The position numbers and the translations under genes are program-made. This document shows positions 25,359 to 33,314 of a stretch of DNA of 64,000 nt, piece after piece. The stretch lies in the NCBI GenBank assembly GCA_016788205.1, contig JAEUTA010000011.1, positions 1 through 64,000 on the forward strand, read 5' to 3'. The notes beneath the pieces were generated by a model. That model made no database searches. It was not told the origin of the DNA and was given only the letters and a program-made list of their open reading frames with translations. Origin of the DNA: Flavobacteriales bacterium. Lineage in GTDB: Bacteria > Bacteroidota > Bacteroidia > Flavobacteriales_F > PHOS-HE28. The stretch's first letter is position 1; every line of letters begins with the position of its first letter.

Positions 25359-26036
25359 TCAGGCGAGGCGATAACCCACTCCGCTCTCGGTGGTGATGTG
25401 CTGCGGGCGTTCGGGATCGGACTCGAGCTTCTTGCGCAGGGCCCGGATGAACACGCGCAAGTACTGTGTCTCCTCCTGGGAACCCACACCCCAGACCTCC
25501 TTCAAAAGATGCCGATGTGTGAGCACCCGACCGCTGTTGCGCGCGAGCACCGCCAGCAAATTGAATTCCGTAGCCGTGAGCTTCACCGCTGTGCCGCTCT
25601 TCTTCACGGAGCGAGCGACAAGGTCGACCTCCAGGTCATCGAGCACGAGCACGCTTGCGCCCATCTCCTCCGCGTTGCGCCGAATGGCGGAACGGATGCG
25701 CGCGAGCAGTTCGCCGGTGCGGAAGGGCTTCGTGACATAGTCGGTGGCACCGCGATCGAGAGCACGCACGATATCCTCCTCCCTGTCACGCACGCTCAAC
25801 ATGATGATCGCCTTCGTGTACCAGCCGCGCAGGTCCTTCAGCACATCGTGGCCGCTCACATCCGGCAGGCCGATATCCAAGAGCACCAGTTCCGGTGGAT
25901 GGTTCGCGGCCATCACCAGCCCGTCGCGCGCATTGTCCGCTTCGCGTACCACGTACCCGTTGCTCTCCAGCGCGATGCGCAGGAGCTTGCGGATCGCGGG
26001 TTCATCGTCCACCACCAGGATCTCCGCTCTAGTCAT
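25359..26036 (-). CDS. kdpE: KdpE-like response regulator (OmpR family)
   Basis: 225 aa. Receiver domain: acidic DDE at 10-12, phospho-acceptor D54 in LVLLDIGLPDVSG, Lys in TDYVTKPF. The C-terminal winged helix has LTATEFNLLAVLARNSGRVL and TQYLRVFIRALRKKLE, the latter typical of KdpE. It overlaps the kinase gene by 8 bp. It should bind TAAAG-type direct repeats found before both the kinase gene and kup. It controls potassium uptake in known systems; here the nearby target is Kup and no kdpFABC is in the window. Confidence 0.9.
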   Translation of the reverse strand: MTRAEILVVDDEPAIRKLLRIALESNGYVVREADNARDGLVMAANHPPELVLLDIGLPDVSGHDVLKDLRGWYTKAIIMLSVRDREEDIVRALDRGATDYVTKPFRTGELLARIRSAIRRNAEEMGASVLVLDDLEVDLVARSVKKSGTAVKLTATEFNLLAVLARNSGRVLTHRHLLKEVWGVGSQEETQYLRVFIRALRKKLESDPERPQHITTESGVGYRLA

Positions 26037-27102
26037 GGTTCAGTTGATCGAGGTGAGAGGTCAGGGTCGGTATGCGAACGGTGAACAGCGAACCATGCGG
26101 ATGGATGGCTTCCACCTCCACGGTACCACCCATGGCGCCCACGAAGCCGCGCACGATGGAAAGGCCCAGGCCTGTTCCGCCCGTTCGGGCACCCGCCGCC
26201 CGATGGAATTTCTCGAACACGCGTGTACGGTCGGTATCCGACAACCCAGGCCCATCATCGCTCACACGGATGATGCACAGGTTCGATCCAGCGACCACGT
26301 TGATATGCACCGATGTTCCGGGTGGTGTGTGCTGGCACGCGTTGAGGAGAAGGTTGTGGACCACCTGCTCCAACAATCCACCGTCGAGCTTGAAGAGCGG
26401 CGTTCCGGCATCCGCTTGGAACACGAGGGTGTGCTGCACCGGCGCCAGTTCATGCACAATGGTGCCCACCACCTCGTTCACATCGCACCAATCCGCCCTG
26501 GCCACCAACATCCCGCTCTCGAGGCGGCCCATATGCAACAGGTTGCCCACCTGTCTATCCAGTCGGGCGCCTGCCTCGTCCATGGCCGCCAAGAGCTCAG
26601 TGCGCTGCGTTGCGCTCAGGCCATTCTCCTGCGCGCGCAGGGTATCCACGGCGCCCACGATGGTCGCAATGGGTGTGCGAAGCTCATGGGAAAGCGAGTT
26701 CAACAGCGTGTTGTAGAGCGCGATGGACCTCTCCTTCTCCTCCTTGTCGCGCGCGCGGCGTTCGGCCTCACGGATCTTCAGCATCAACACGGCATTGACC
26801 AAGGCGACAACGAAGTAGAGCACGAACATCAGCCCATCCTCCGTAGTGCCGATACGGAAGGTGTAGATGGGCGGAATGAAGAAGAAGTTCCAGACCAATG
26901 CGCTCGTCGTGGCGGCCACCAATACGGGCCAGGTCTCGAACAGCATGGCCAGCAGTGAGACGGTCATCAGCAGCACCAAGGCCGTGAAGCGATGCCCGAG
27001 CGATGCGGCCAGCAGGCCACAAGCACCGGCCACCAACAGGACCAGCGCTATGCACCACCCGAACTGGGCGTGCGCAGGAAGGGAGCGGAGCCGCGTGAGC
27101 AC
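26029..27102 (-). CDS. KdpD-like histidine kinase lacking the N-terminal KdpD/USP region
   Basis: 357 aa, against roughly 900 for a full KdpD. It begins directly with the four-helix DUF4118 membrane domain (~15-110, including WNFFFIPPIYTFRIG, characteristic of KdpD). The HisKA domain follows with H139 in NSLSHELRTPIA, then HATPase_c (NLLLNACQHTPPG, VSDDGPGL, GGTGLGLSIV). The missing N-terminal half in E. coli KdpD carries the ATP-binding/USP modules that modulate phosphatase activity, so regulation here must differ. It is first in a four-gene operon (kinase, regulator, kup, porin). Shortened KdpD proteins occur in other Bacteroidota; in some genomes the N-terminal part is a separate gene, not seen here. 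Confidence 0.9.
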   Translation of the reverse strand: MLTRLRSLPAHAQFGWCIALVLLVAGACGLLAASLGHRFTALVLLMTVSLLAMLFETWPVLVAATTSALVWNFFFIPPIYTFRIGTTEDGLMFVLYFVVALVNAVLMLKIREAERRARDKEEKERSIALYNTLLNSLSHELRTPIATIVGAVDTLRAQENGLSATQRTELLAAMDEAGARLDRQVGNLLHMGRLESGMLVARADWCDVNEVVGTIVHELAPVQHTLVFQADAGTPLFKLDGGLLEQVVHNLLLNACQHTPPGTSVHINVVAGSNLCIIRVSDDGPGLSDTDRTRVFEKFHRAAGARTGGTGLGLSIVRGFVGAMGGTVEVEAIHPHGSLFTVRIPTLTSHLDQLNHD

Positions 27103-27128
27103 GTGGCCGCAAAACTACCGGAGCAGGT

Positions 27129-27145
27129 ATAAAGACGACGTAAAG
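27129..27145 (-). promoter_or_regulatory. Candidate KdpE operator upstream of the kinase gene
   Basis: ATAAAGACGACGTAAAG with TAAAG at 27130-27134 and 27141-27145, 11 bp apart, 27 bp upstream of the kinase start. It is identical to the kup-upstream site except for one base. Confidence 0.55.
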
Positions 27146-27156
27146 TGGCGGCGCCA

Positions 27157-27202
27157 TTGAACGAGGAACGCCCCGACAGGAGCCGGGGCGTTCCTCGTTC
27201 AA
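27157..27202 (-). terminator. Strong terminator after the 27213-27605 gene
   Basis: A perfect 19-bp stem (TTGAACGAGGAACGCCCCG and its complement) around an 8-nt loop, starting 10 bp past the stop codon. It separates this gene from the potassium operon downstream. Confidence 0.85.
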
Positions 27203-27212
27203 CGGTAATGGC

Positions 27213-27605
27213 TTAGACCGGCTTGCGGAAGAGGTAACGTGTGATGAAGATGCCGCCTCCTTCCTTGCCGCTCTGAACACCGGTGGTCACCGTATGCAGC
27301 TCCCAGCCCTCACCGGTCCATTCGTTCACCGTCTCCACGATCAAGCGGTCGTTATTGGCCACGTTCTTGAAGTTGATGCCCACCATGCTGTAGAAGTTCA
27401 GCAGGTCCTTGCCTACCTCCTGATCACCAGCATCGCTGATGATGACACGCGAACGACCCAGACCGCCAGGCACGACGCTCTCGATGGTGCTGAACTGCCT
27501 GTAGGTGTAAGGCTGAACAACGGGCGTGGGCCGGAAACTGTAACCCAGAACGAGGGCCAGGGGAAGAGCGGCTCCGAGGAGCACCGAGCGGAAATTGACG
27601 TTCAT
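27213..27605 (-). CDS. Small exported protein, DUF4177-like
   Basis: 130 aa from ATG 27605, giving a signal/anchor (MNVNFRSVLLGAALPLALVLGYSF). The mature half has the pattern RLIVETVNEWTGEGWELHTV followed by FITRYLFRKP. This resembles the short DUF4177 fold (a helix with E-GWEL, then a strand ending Y-F-R-K-P), which is of unknown function. It is divergent from the gene at 27674 and ended by a strong hairpin. The family assignment is tentative. Confidence 0.7.
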   Translation of the reverse strand: MNVNFRSVLLGAALPLALVLGYSFRPTPVVQPYTYRQFSTIESVVPGGLGRSRVIISDAGDQEVGKDLLNFYSMVGINFKNVANNDRLIVETVNEWTGEGWELHTVTTGVQSGKEGGGIFITRYLFRKPV

Positions 27606-27673
27606 GATGAAGGGTGTGTGGGTATGGTGTGGCACGTATCTTGTCGCCACGAACACAAATAAAAGGCCAAACC

Positions 27674-28105
27674 ATGTTCCGCATTCCGTCCTTGTTGGCT
27701 TGCGCAGCCCTGTCCTTCACACTGAGCGCGCAGACCATCTATAAGATCAGTAATGTCACCATCACCGAAAAGGAACAGGTACGGAACGGCATGGACGTTT
27801 CAGCCATGATCAAAGGCGCTGAAGGCTCTGACCGCGTGGTGATCTTCGCCGGACAGGACATGACGCTGGAGAGCCGCGTGAAGGTGAGCACCCAGAACGT
27901 GAAGCGGAGCAGCCTGAAGAGCAGCGCGGTGAACGCCATGTTCGAGATCGACCTGAACGTGGACGGCAAGAAGGACAACCGCCGCGTGGAGAAGATCTAC
28001 TACATGGACCAGGAGCGCAAGTCGCACTTCAAGGAGAAGTTCATCTTCAAGAACGGCAATCAGGTACGTGTGATCACGGTGGAGTTCGACGGAAGCCTGG
28101 AGTGA
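27674..28105 (+). CDS. Small exported protein of unknown function
   Basis: 143 aa from ATG 27674, with signal peptide MFRIPSLLACAALSFTLSAQ. The remainder is a charged, probably all-beta domain (TIYKISNVTITEKEQVRNG ... RVITVEFDGSLE) with no known motif. TATCTTGT at 27637-27644, 29 nt upstream of the ATG, is a possible -7 box. A clear terminator (28125-28150) follows, so it is a single-gene unit. Confidence 0.75.
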   Translation: MFRIPSLLACAALSFTLSAQTIYKISNVTITEKEQVRNGMDVSAMIKGAEGSDRVVIFAGQDMTLESRVKVSTQNVKRSSLKSSAVNAMFEIDLNVDGKKDNRRVEKIYYMDQERKSHFKEKFIFKNGNQVRVITVEFDGSLE

Positions 28106-28124
28106 CATCGCCCGCAATGGCTTT

Positions 28125-28150
28125 CGAACGGCTCCTGCTGGAGCCGTTCG
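28125..28150 (+). terminator. Terminator after the 27674-28105 gene
   Basis: The 11-bp perfect stem CGAACGGCTCC / GGAGCCGTTCG with a TGCT loop is followed by CTTTCCT, 20 bp past the stop codon. Confidence 0.8.
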
Positions 28151-28169
28151 CTTTCCTACTTCGCCCTCC

Positions 28170-28177
28170 TATCTTGT
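28170..28177 (+). promoter_or_regulatory. Putative -7 element of the acyl-CoA synthetase gene
   Basis: TATCTTGT ends 5 nt before the ATG at 28183. It is one of several such elements placed directly before start codons in this window. Confidence 0.4.
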
Positions 28178-28182
28178 GACCC

Positions 28183-29940
28183 ATGCCCGTATCCCGCCTG
28201 TTCGATATCGCCGACCTCCAACTCGCCGAATTCCCACAGCCCGTTTGTGTGGAGTCCTTGGAAGAAGGAAAGCTCCGCTCCTACGGTTCGAAGGAATTCG
28301 TTGAGATCTCCGAACGCCTGGCCTTGGGATTGATGGACATGGGCATCAAGCCCGGAGACAAGGTGGCCATCGCCAGCGGCAACCGTTCCGAATGGGCCAT
28401 CGTGGACCAGGCCGTGTTGCGCATCGGCGCCATCGGTATACCTATCTACCCCACGATGAGCGCCGACGACTACGCGTACATCCTGGGCCACTCCGAAAGC
28501 AAGGCCTTCTTCGTGAGCAATGCGGAGATCCTCGGCAAAGCACTGCTCGCCCAGGCCAAGACTCCTTCCCTTGCACATGTGTTCACCTTCGACCGGATAC
28601 CGGGCGCCGCACACTGGAAAGAGCTGATCGGCAAAGGCACGTCGCTCGTGGCGCAATTACAGGCTTACAAGGCGGCCGTGAAGAACGGGGACCTCGCCAC
28701 CATCATCTACACCAGCGGCACCACCGGTAAGCCGAAGGGTGTGATGCTCTCGCATGACAACATCCTGAGCAACGTCGAATCCAGCGCACATCGCCTGCCG
28801 GTGGAACGGGGCTGCAAGGCGATCAGCTTCCTGCCCCTGTGCCACATCTACGAACGCATGCTCATGTACCTATACCAGCGTGCGGGCATGCAGGTGCGCT
28901 TCCAGGAGACATTGGAAGAGCTCGGTGCGCGCATCCGCGAAGCGAAGCCGCATGTGTTCACCGCCGTGCCGCGCCTGCTCGAGAAGATCTACGACACCAT
29001 CCTCACCAAAGGAGAAGCGCTCACCGGTATCAAACGCAAGCTCTTCTTCTGGTCGTTGGACCTTGGCGAACGCTACGAAGTGCACGGCCGCAGCTGGTGG
29101 TACGATGTGCAATTGGGCCTGGCGCGCAAACTCGTGTTCAGCAAATGGCGCGAGGCCCTCGGAGGCGAAGTGAAGTGCGTGGCCAGCGGCAGCGCCGCAC
29201 TGCAACCCAGGCTCGCGCGCATCTTCAACGCCGCCGGCGTGCCCTTGATGGAAGGCTACGGCCTTACGGAAACGAGCCCCGTCGTGAGCGTGAACGATGC
29301 ACGCAACGATGGCCTGCGTTTCGGATCCGTGGGAAGACCGATCAAGGATGTGGAAGTACGTATCGCTGCGGATGGTGAGATCCTGATCAAGGGCCCCAAT
29401 GTCATGCTCGGCTACTACAAGGAACCGGAACTGACCCGGGAAGTGCTCGATGCCGATGGCTGTTTCCACACCGGTGACATCGGCGAAGTGCGCGATGGCT
29501 TCCTCTACATCACCGACCGCAAGAAGGAGATGTTCAAGACCAGCGGTGGCAAATACGTGGCACCACAGACCATCGAGAACCAGCTCAAGGCCTCGCGTTT
29601 CATCGAGCAGGCCATGGTCATCGGCGAGAACCGCAAGTTCCCCGCGGCGTTGATCGTCCCCAGCTTCAATTTCCTGAAGGACTACTGTGCGTTGAAAGGC
29701 ATACCGTTCGAAGGCCCCCGACAGGTCATCGGCGATCAGCGCATCATGGACCGCGTGTTCGCCGAAGTGCAGAAGGTGAACGCCGACCTTGGGCATTGGG
29801 AACAGATCAAGAAGATCGAGCTGCTGCCAGCGGAATTCACCATCGATGGCGGTGAATTGACCCCCTCGCTCAAGCTGCGCAGGAAGCCCATCATGGCCAA
29901 GTATGCGGCCGAGGTGGAGCGCATCTACGCCGAGCGCTGA
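28183..29940 (+). CDS. Long-chain acyl-CoA synthetase (AMP-forming)
   Basis: 585 aa. Adenylate-forming enzyme with the P-loop TIIYTSGTTGKPKGVMLSHD (~182), the central motif EGYGLTETSPVVSVN (~361-375) and the hinge region HTGDIGEVRDGFLYITDRKKE. The lysine-containing motif FKTSGGKYVAPQTIEN marks the long-chain (ACSL/FadD15-like) group rather than short-chain synthetases. It activates fatty acids to acyl-CoA at the expense of ATP for lipid synthesis or degradation. It is preceded by a terminator and a -7-like box, so it probably has its own promoter, and is followed 45 bp later by a lipoprotein gene. Confidence 0.93.
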   Translation: MPVSRLFDIADLQLAEFPQPVCVESLEEGKLRSYGSKEFVEISERLALGLMDMGIKPGDKVAIASGNRSEWAIVDQAVLRIGAIGIPIYPTMSADDYAYILGHSESKAFFVSNAEILGKALLAQAKTPSLAHVFTFDRIPGAAHWKELIGKGTSLVAQLQAYKAAVKNGDLATIIYTSGTTGKPKGVMLSHDNILSNVESSAHRLPVERGCKAISFLPLCHIYERMLMYLYQRAGMQVRFQETLEELGARIREAKPHVFTAVPRLLEKIYDTILTKGEALTGIKRKLFFWSLDLGERYEVHGRSWWYDVQLGLARKLVFSKWREALGGEVKCVASGSAALQPRLARIFNAAGVPLMEGYGLTETSPVVSVNDARNDGLRFGSVGRPIKDVEVRIAADGEILIKGPNVMLGYYKEPELTREVLDADGCFHTGDIGEVRDGFLYITDRKKEMFKTSGGKYVAPQTIENQLKASRFIEQAMVIGENRKFPAALIVPSFNFLKDYCALKGIPFEGPRQVIGDQRIMDRVFAEVQKVNADLGHWEQIKKIELLPAEFTIDGGELTPSLKLRRKPIMAKYAAEVERIYAER

Positions 29941-29985
29941 ATAGCCCGTCCCGCTACATTTACGCTCCCTTAACCCGGAGTTCGC

Positions 29986-30384
29986 ATGAAGTTCATTTGG
30001 ACCGCCCTAGTTCCAGGCCTGCTGTTGCTCAGTTGTAACAAGGAACCCGGAGAGGGCGGCAAGGCCGAGATACGCGGTGTGCTCACCGAACAGTACTTCA
30101 GCGCCAGCAACAACCCCATCACCGACCCGTATCCGCTACCCGGAGAGAACGTGTACATCATCTACGGTGATGCCAGCGATGGTGCCTACCCCGATGACAA
30201 TGTTGACACCGGGCCCGGTGGCGTCTTCCGTTTCCCCTGGCTGCGCAAAGGCACCTATACCATATTCGCCGTTTCGGAATGCAACGACTGCGAGGGTGGC
30301 ACCACCACCATCTCGCGTACAGTGGAGGTCGGCGACAAGAAGGAGATCGTGGAGTTCGGCACGCTGGCCATCAAGAAGTACTGA
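29986..30384 (+). CDS. Small lipoprotein of unknown function
   Basis: 132 aa; the signal ends in lipobox LLLSC at about residue 17. The mature part (NKEPGEGGKAEIRGVLTEQY ... TIFAVSECNDCEGGTTTIS ... FGTLAIKKY) looks like a single beta-sandwich of the carboxypeptidase-regulatory type, with a CNDC pair that could bind metal or form a disulfide. It overlaps the DUF2490 gene downstream (TGATG), and the SCO1-type gene follows, so the three are probably co-transcribed. The role is unknown. Confidence 0.8.
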   Translation: MKFIWTALVPGLLLLSCNKEPGEGGKAEIRGVLTEQYFSASNNPITDPYPLPGENVYIIYGDASDGAYPDDNVDTGPGGVFRFPWLRKGTYTIFAVSECNDCEGGTTTISRTVEVGDKKEIVEFGTLAIKKY

Positions 30385-31076
30385 TGCGCCTGCTGAGGAC
30401 GTTCGCGCTGTTGCTTCTCCTTGTGCCCATGGTCTCCCGGGCGCAGGAACGCGCGCGTCCAGCGATCAGGCAGGAACTCTGGGCCAGCTTCGGCATGCAG
30501 GGCAGGCCTTCGTTCCTTGAAGGGATGCTGGGAAAGAGCTTCACCAAGAAGCTGCGCACGTACAGCGAACTGGGTTATCGTTCCGCGGACAGCTTCTTCG
30601 CCGGCCGACAGTTCTACCTGGACCTGGGCATCGGATACAAAGTGAACGACCACATCACCGTGGGGACAGAGGGTCGCTATGCCTACCGCAGCGATGATGT
30701 GGACCGCCAGCGCTTGTGCGCGTTGTTCAAATACGAAACGAAGGTGGACCGTTTCGACCTGGGCTATCGTTTCGATTACCAGCACAACTTCCGAGCCTAC
30801 GGCGATGTGCGGGAGGTGGTGCGCAACAAGTTCATCAGCGGCTACAACATACCCAAGTGGAAACTGGACCCCCAGTTCAGCGTGGAGTTCTTCACGTGGG
30901 TGGGCAACAAGGGCATGGCCTATTTCGGCACCCGCTACAAACTTGGAACGGAGTTCGACGTGAAAAAGGGACACACCATCGGCGTTGGCGTGCTGCACGA
31001 CCGCGAACGCATGGTCTACGAACCCACCTACCGCTTCATGTTCTCCGTGGACTACTCCATCAACCTGCGCAAGTAG
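30384..31076 (+). CDS. DUF2490 outer-membrane protein
   Basis: 230 aa. Signal peptide MRLLRTFALLLLLVPMVSRAQ, then a barrel-like sequence with the pattern of DUF2490 proteins (QELWASFGMQG near the start, KLRTYSELGYR, RFDLGYRFDYQHNFR, ending YRFMFSVDYSINLRK). These are putative outer-membrane barrels of unknown role, common in Bacteroidota. The start overlaps the lipoprotein stop and the gene ends 1 bp before the SCO1 homologue begins. Confidence 0.85.
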   Translation: MRLLRTFALLLLLVPMVSRAQERARPAIRQELWASFGMQGRPSFLEGMLGKSFTKKLRTYSELGYRSADSFFAGRQFYLDLGIGYKVNDHITVGTEGRYAYRSDDVDRQRLCALFKYETKVDRFDLGYRFDYQHNFRAYGDVREVVRNKFISGYNIPKWKLDPQFSVEFFTWVGNKGMAYFGTRYKLGTEFDVKKGHTIGVGVLHDRERMVYEPTYRFMFSVDYSINLRK

Positions 31077-31077
31077 A

Positions 31078-31758
31078 ATGGATGCACAACGCAACCGGTC
31101 ATTGCGGCTGCGCGTCGTCACCTTCACGGCGATCTCCCTGGCCGCCATCATCGTCGGCTATTTCCTCCTGAAGCCCTCGGATGAACTACCTGTCTATCAT
31201 CCCGCTCAGCTGGATCAGCGTCTCGTTGATCCTTCGGTGAAGGGCACTACGGGCGAACACCACATCAGCGATTTCCACCTGACCGACCAGTTCGGCGGCA
31301 ACTTCACCTTGAACGATGTGGGCCGGCGCATCATCGTGGCCGACTTCTTTTTCACCACCTGCGCCACCATCTGCCCCAAGATGAGCGTGCAGATGGAACG
31401 TGTGCAGCAGGCATACGAGCAAGAGGACCGACTGCTGCTGCTCTCCCACTCCGTAACACCCGAAATGGACTCCGTGCCCGTGTTGGCCGCCTATGCCGCA
31501 CTGCATCGCGCCGACCCCGACCGATGGCGTTTCCTCACTGGCGACCGCAGGCAGATCTACGCATTGGCCCGCAAGAGCTACTTCGCCGCGATGGATGAAG
31601 GCGATGGCGGCCCGGACGACTTCGTGCACACCGAGAACTTCGTGCTCGTTGATCAACAACGCCGCATCCGTGGCTTCTACGATGGCACCAGCGCGAAGGA
31701 CGTGGATCGCTTGATCGGTGATATCGCGAAACTGCTCAAGGAGAAGTCAGCCTCTTGA
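31078..31758 (+). CDS. SCO1/SenC-family protein
   Basis: 226 aa with an N-terminal membrane anchor (~12-31) and a thioredoxin-like domain. The copper-binding triad is complete: C95 and C99 in FFFTTCATICPKM and H184 in DFVHTENFVLVD. SCO proteins deliver copper to, or reduce thiols of, the CuA site of cytochrome c oxidase; some serve as redox sensors. It is the third gene of a tight group with a lipoprotein and a DUF2490 barrel. No oxidase genes are in the window. Confidence 0.93.
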   Translation: MDAQRNRSLRLRVVTFTAISLAAIIVGYFLLKPSDELPVYHPAQLDQRLVDPSVKGTTGEHHISDFHLTDQFGGNFTLNDVGRRIIVADFFFTTCATICPKMSVQMERVQQAYEQEDRLLLLSHSVTPEMDSVPVLAAYAALHRADPDRWRFLTGDRRQIYALARKSYFAAMDEGDGGPDDFVHTENFVLVDQQRRIRGFYDGTSAKDVDRLIGDIAKLLKEKSAS

Positions 31759-31762
31759 GCCA

Positions 31763-32296
31763 TCAAGGTGTGGGCGCTCCATAATGGAGCAAGGTGACCG
31801 TTCCCTCGCCTTCCGCTGGAAGCTCCACGCGATACAACCGATCGAAGACACTTTCCGGGATAGGCTCCACCGCCTGGCCTGAAAGCCCCTGCACGATGGA
31901 AGGCACCGTGTTGTTGTGCCCCGCCACGAGCAACACGCGGCCACGGTCCTCCTTCTTGATCAGCTGCACCAGGCTGTCCACCGCATTGGGCTCCAGCACA
32001 ACGACCCCAAGCCCCAGCCGCTCCGCCAAGGGACGCACGGTCTGCTGGGTGCGCTGCCGTGCCGTGGCATAGATGCGTTGCACACCACCTTCCGCCAGCT
32101 TTTCGGCCAACGCCTGCGCACGCAGTTCACCTGCGGGGGAAAGCGGCGTGTCGAAGTCGCTGGTGAGCTTCTCTGCGTGACGGACGACGTAGATGGTGGT
32201 CATTCCCCGTGTGAGCATGGGCGACTTCTGCGCGGCGCACCCGGTAAATAGAACAACGGACAAGTACATCAGCGCCGGGAACAACGGTATACGCAT
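31763..32296 (-). CDS. Lipoprotein of the histidine phosphatase superfamily
   Basis: 177 aa. Lipobox VLFTGC with C20 shows that it is anchored outside the cytoplasm. The phosphatase core has the nucleophile H40 in VVRHAEK, the second His in LLVAGHNNTVPS, and ATARQRTQQTVRPLAE, where the R of the RHG-type site and supporting Arg sit. Branch-1 histidine phosphatases include phosphoglycerate mutase, SixA and many phosphatases; a periplasmic lipoprotein member is most likely a phosphomonoesterase of unknown substrate. It is convergent with the SCO1-like gene, 4 bp apart. Confidence 0.88.
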   Translation of the reverse strand: MRIPLFPALMYLSVVLFTGCAAQKSPMLTRGMTTIYVVRHAEKLTSDFDTPLSPAGELRAQALAEKLAEGGVQRIYATARQRTQQTVRPLAERLGLGVVVLEPNAVDSLVQLIKKEDRGRVLLVAGHNNTVPSIVQGLSGQAVEPIPESVFDRLYRVELPAEGEGTVTLLHYGAPTP

Positions 32297-32318
32297 GTAG
32301 CCAAGGTAACGTGCATCC

Positions 32319-32326
32319 TACTTTCG
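32319..32326 (+). promoter_or_regulatory. Putative -7 element of the dioxygenase-like gene
   Basis: TACTTTCG ends 4 nt before ATG 32331. The string CTACTTTCGC-N-CC-ATG is the same as at tgt. Confidence 0.45.
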
Positions 32327-32330
32327 CACC

Positions 32331-33308
32331 ATGCGGAAATGGCTTGATCGATACTACGGCACCCTGCGCAAGATCAAGGCGAACTATGTGCTGCTGAACC
32401 TCTTCAACCTGAAGAAGCTCGCACACGCACGCCGCATGTACAAGAAGTACGGCATCGAACGCAGCGTGCTCATGCCGATCAGCAGTACCGACCTGCCCGC
32501 CACCAAGACCACCGACCTGCCGTGGTTGGATACCGATGCCGGTATTGCAACGCTCAGCGCGCATCCTGGCCTGCAAAGGTTCGATGCCGCCACGCGCGAA
32601 GCCATCCGTGCCTGGCCACAGAACGGCTACCTGATCCTGCGCGGTCTCTTCGAACCCGATGAGGTGGCCGAGATCAACGCCGAGATCGACCGGTTGATCC
32701 GCGATAACGTGGTCGACTTCAACTTCACCGGGCGGAAGATCATGTTCGCTTTCCATCACAGCCAGTTGTTGCGCAGGTATGTGCACGACCGACGTGTACT
32801 GGATGTGATGGATTTCATCCTGGGGAAGAGGATGAGCGTGTTCCAAAGCATCAACTTCCTAACGGGGAGCGAGCAGGCCGCCCACAGCGACAGCATCCAC
32901 ATGACCACCTACCCGCTGGGTTACATGACCGCCGCCTGGATCGCGTTGGAGGAGATCACGCCAGATAACGGTCCGCTCGTGTACCACCCCGGAAGCCACA
33001 AGTTGCCTTACCTGCTCAACGGCCAGTACGACCACGGAGGCAACCGTTTCGTGATCGGCGAAGATGCCTACCTACGTTACGAACAAGCCGTTGACCGCTC
33101 CATCCAAGAAGGCCACTTCGAGCGCAGAGAGCTATTGGCTCAGCCTGGGGATGTGCTTATCTGGCATGCCAACCTGCTGCACGGCGGCAAAAAGATGACC
33201 ACCCCTAACGCCAGCCGCAAGAGCATGGTGATCCACTGCTTCGCGGATGATGTGCTGTGCTATCATGAGTTGACCCAGCGCGCGGCGATGATGGAGGATG
33301 ATCATTGA
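32331..33308 (+). CDS. Phytanoyl-CoA dioxygenase (PhyH) family protein
   Basis: 325 aa. Non-haem Fe(II)/2-oxoglutarate oxygenase: iron ligands H185 and D187 in AAHSDSIH and the distal His (284) in WHANLLHGG, with an Arg twelve residues later (NASRKS) for 2-oxoglutarate. The N-terminal ~90 residues (basic, with MYKKYGIERSVL) lie outside the core fold. Members hydroxylate lipids, antibiotics or other small molecules; the substrate cannot be told and no biosynthetic neighbours are present. It is a single-gene unit with a -7-like element immediately before the start. Confidence 0.9.
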   Translation: MRKWLDRYYGTLRKIKANYVLLNLFNLKKLAHARRMYKKYGIERSVLMPISSTDLPATKTTDLPWLDTDAGIATLSAHPGLQRFDAATREAIRAWPQNGYLILRGLFEPDEVAEINAEIDRLIRDNVVDFNFTGRKIMFAFHHSQLLRRYVHDRRVLDVMDFILGKRMSVFQSINFLTGSEQAAHSDSIHMTTYPLGYMTAAWIALEEITPDNGPLVYHPGSHKLPYLLNGQYDHGGNRFVIGEDAYLRYEQAVDRSIQEGHFERRELLAQPGDVLIWHANLLHGGKKMTTPNASRKSMVIHCFADDVLCYHELTQRAAMMEDDH

Positions 33309-33314
33309 TCGACC

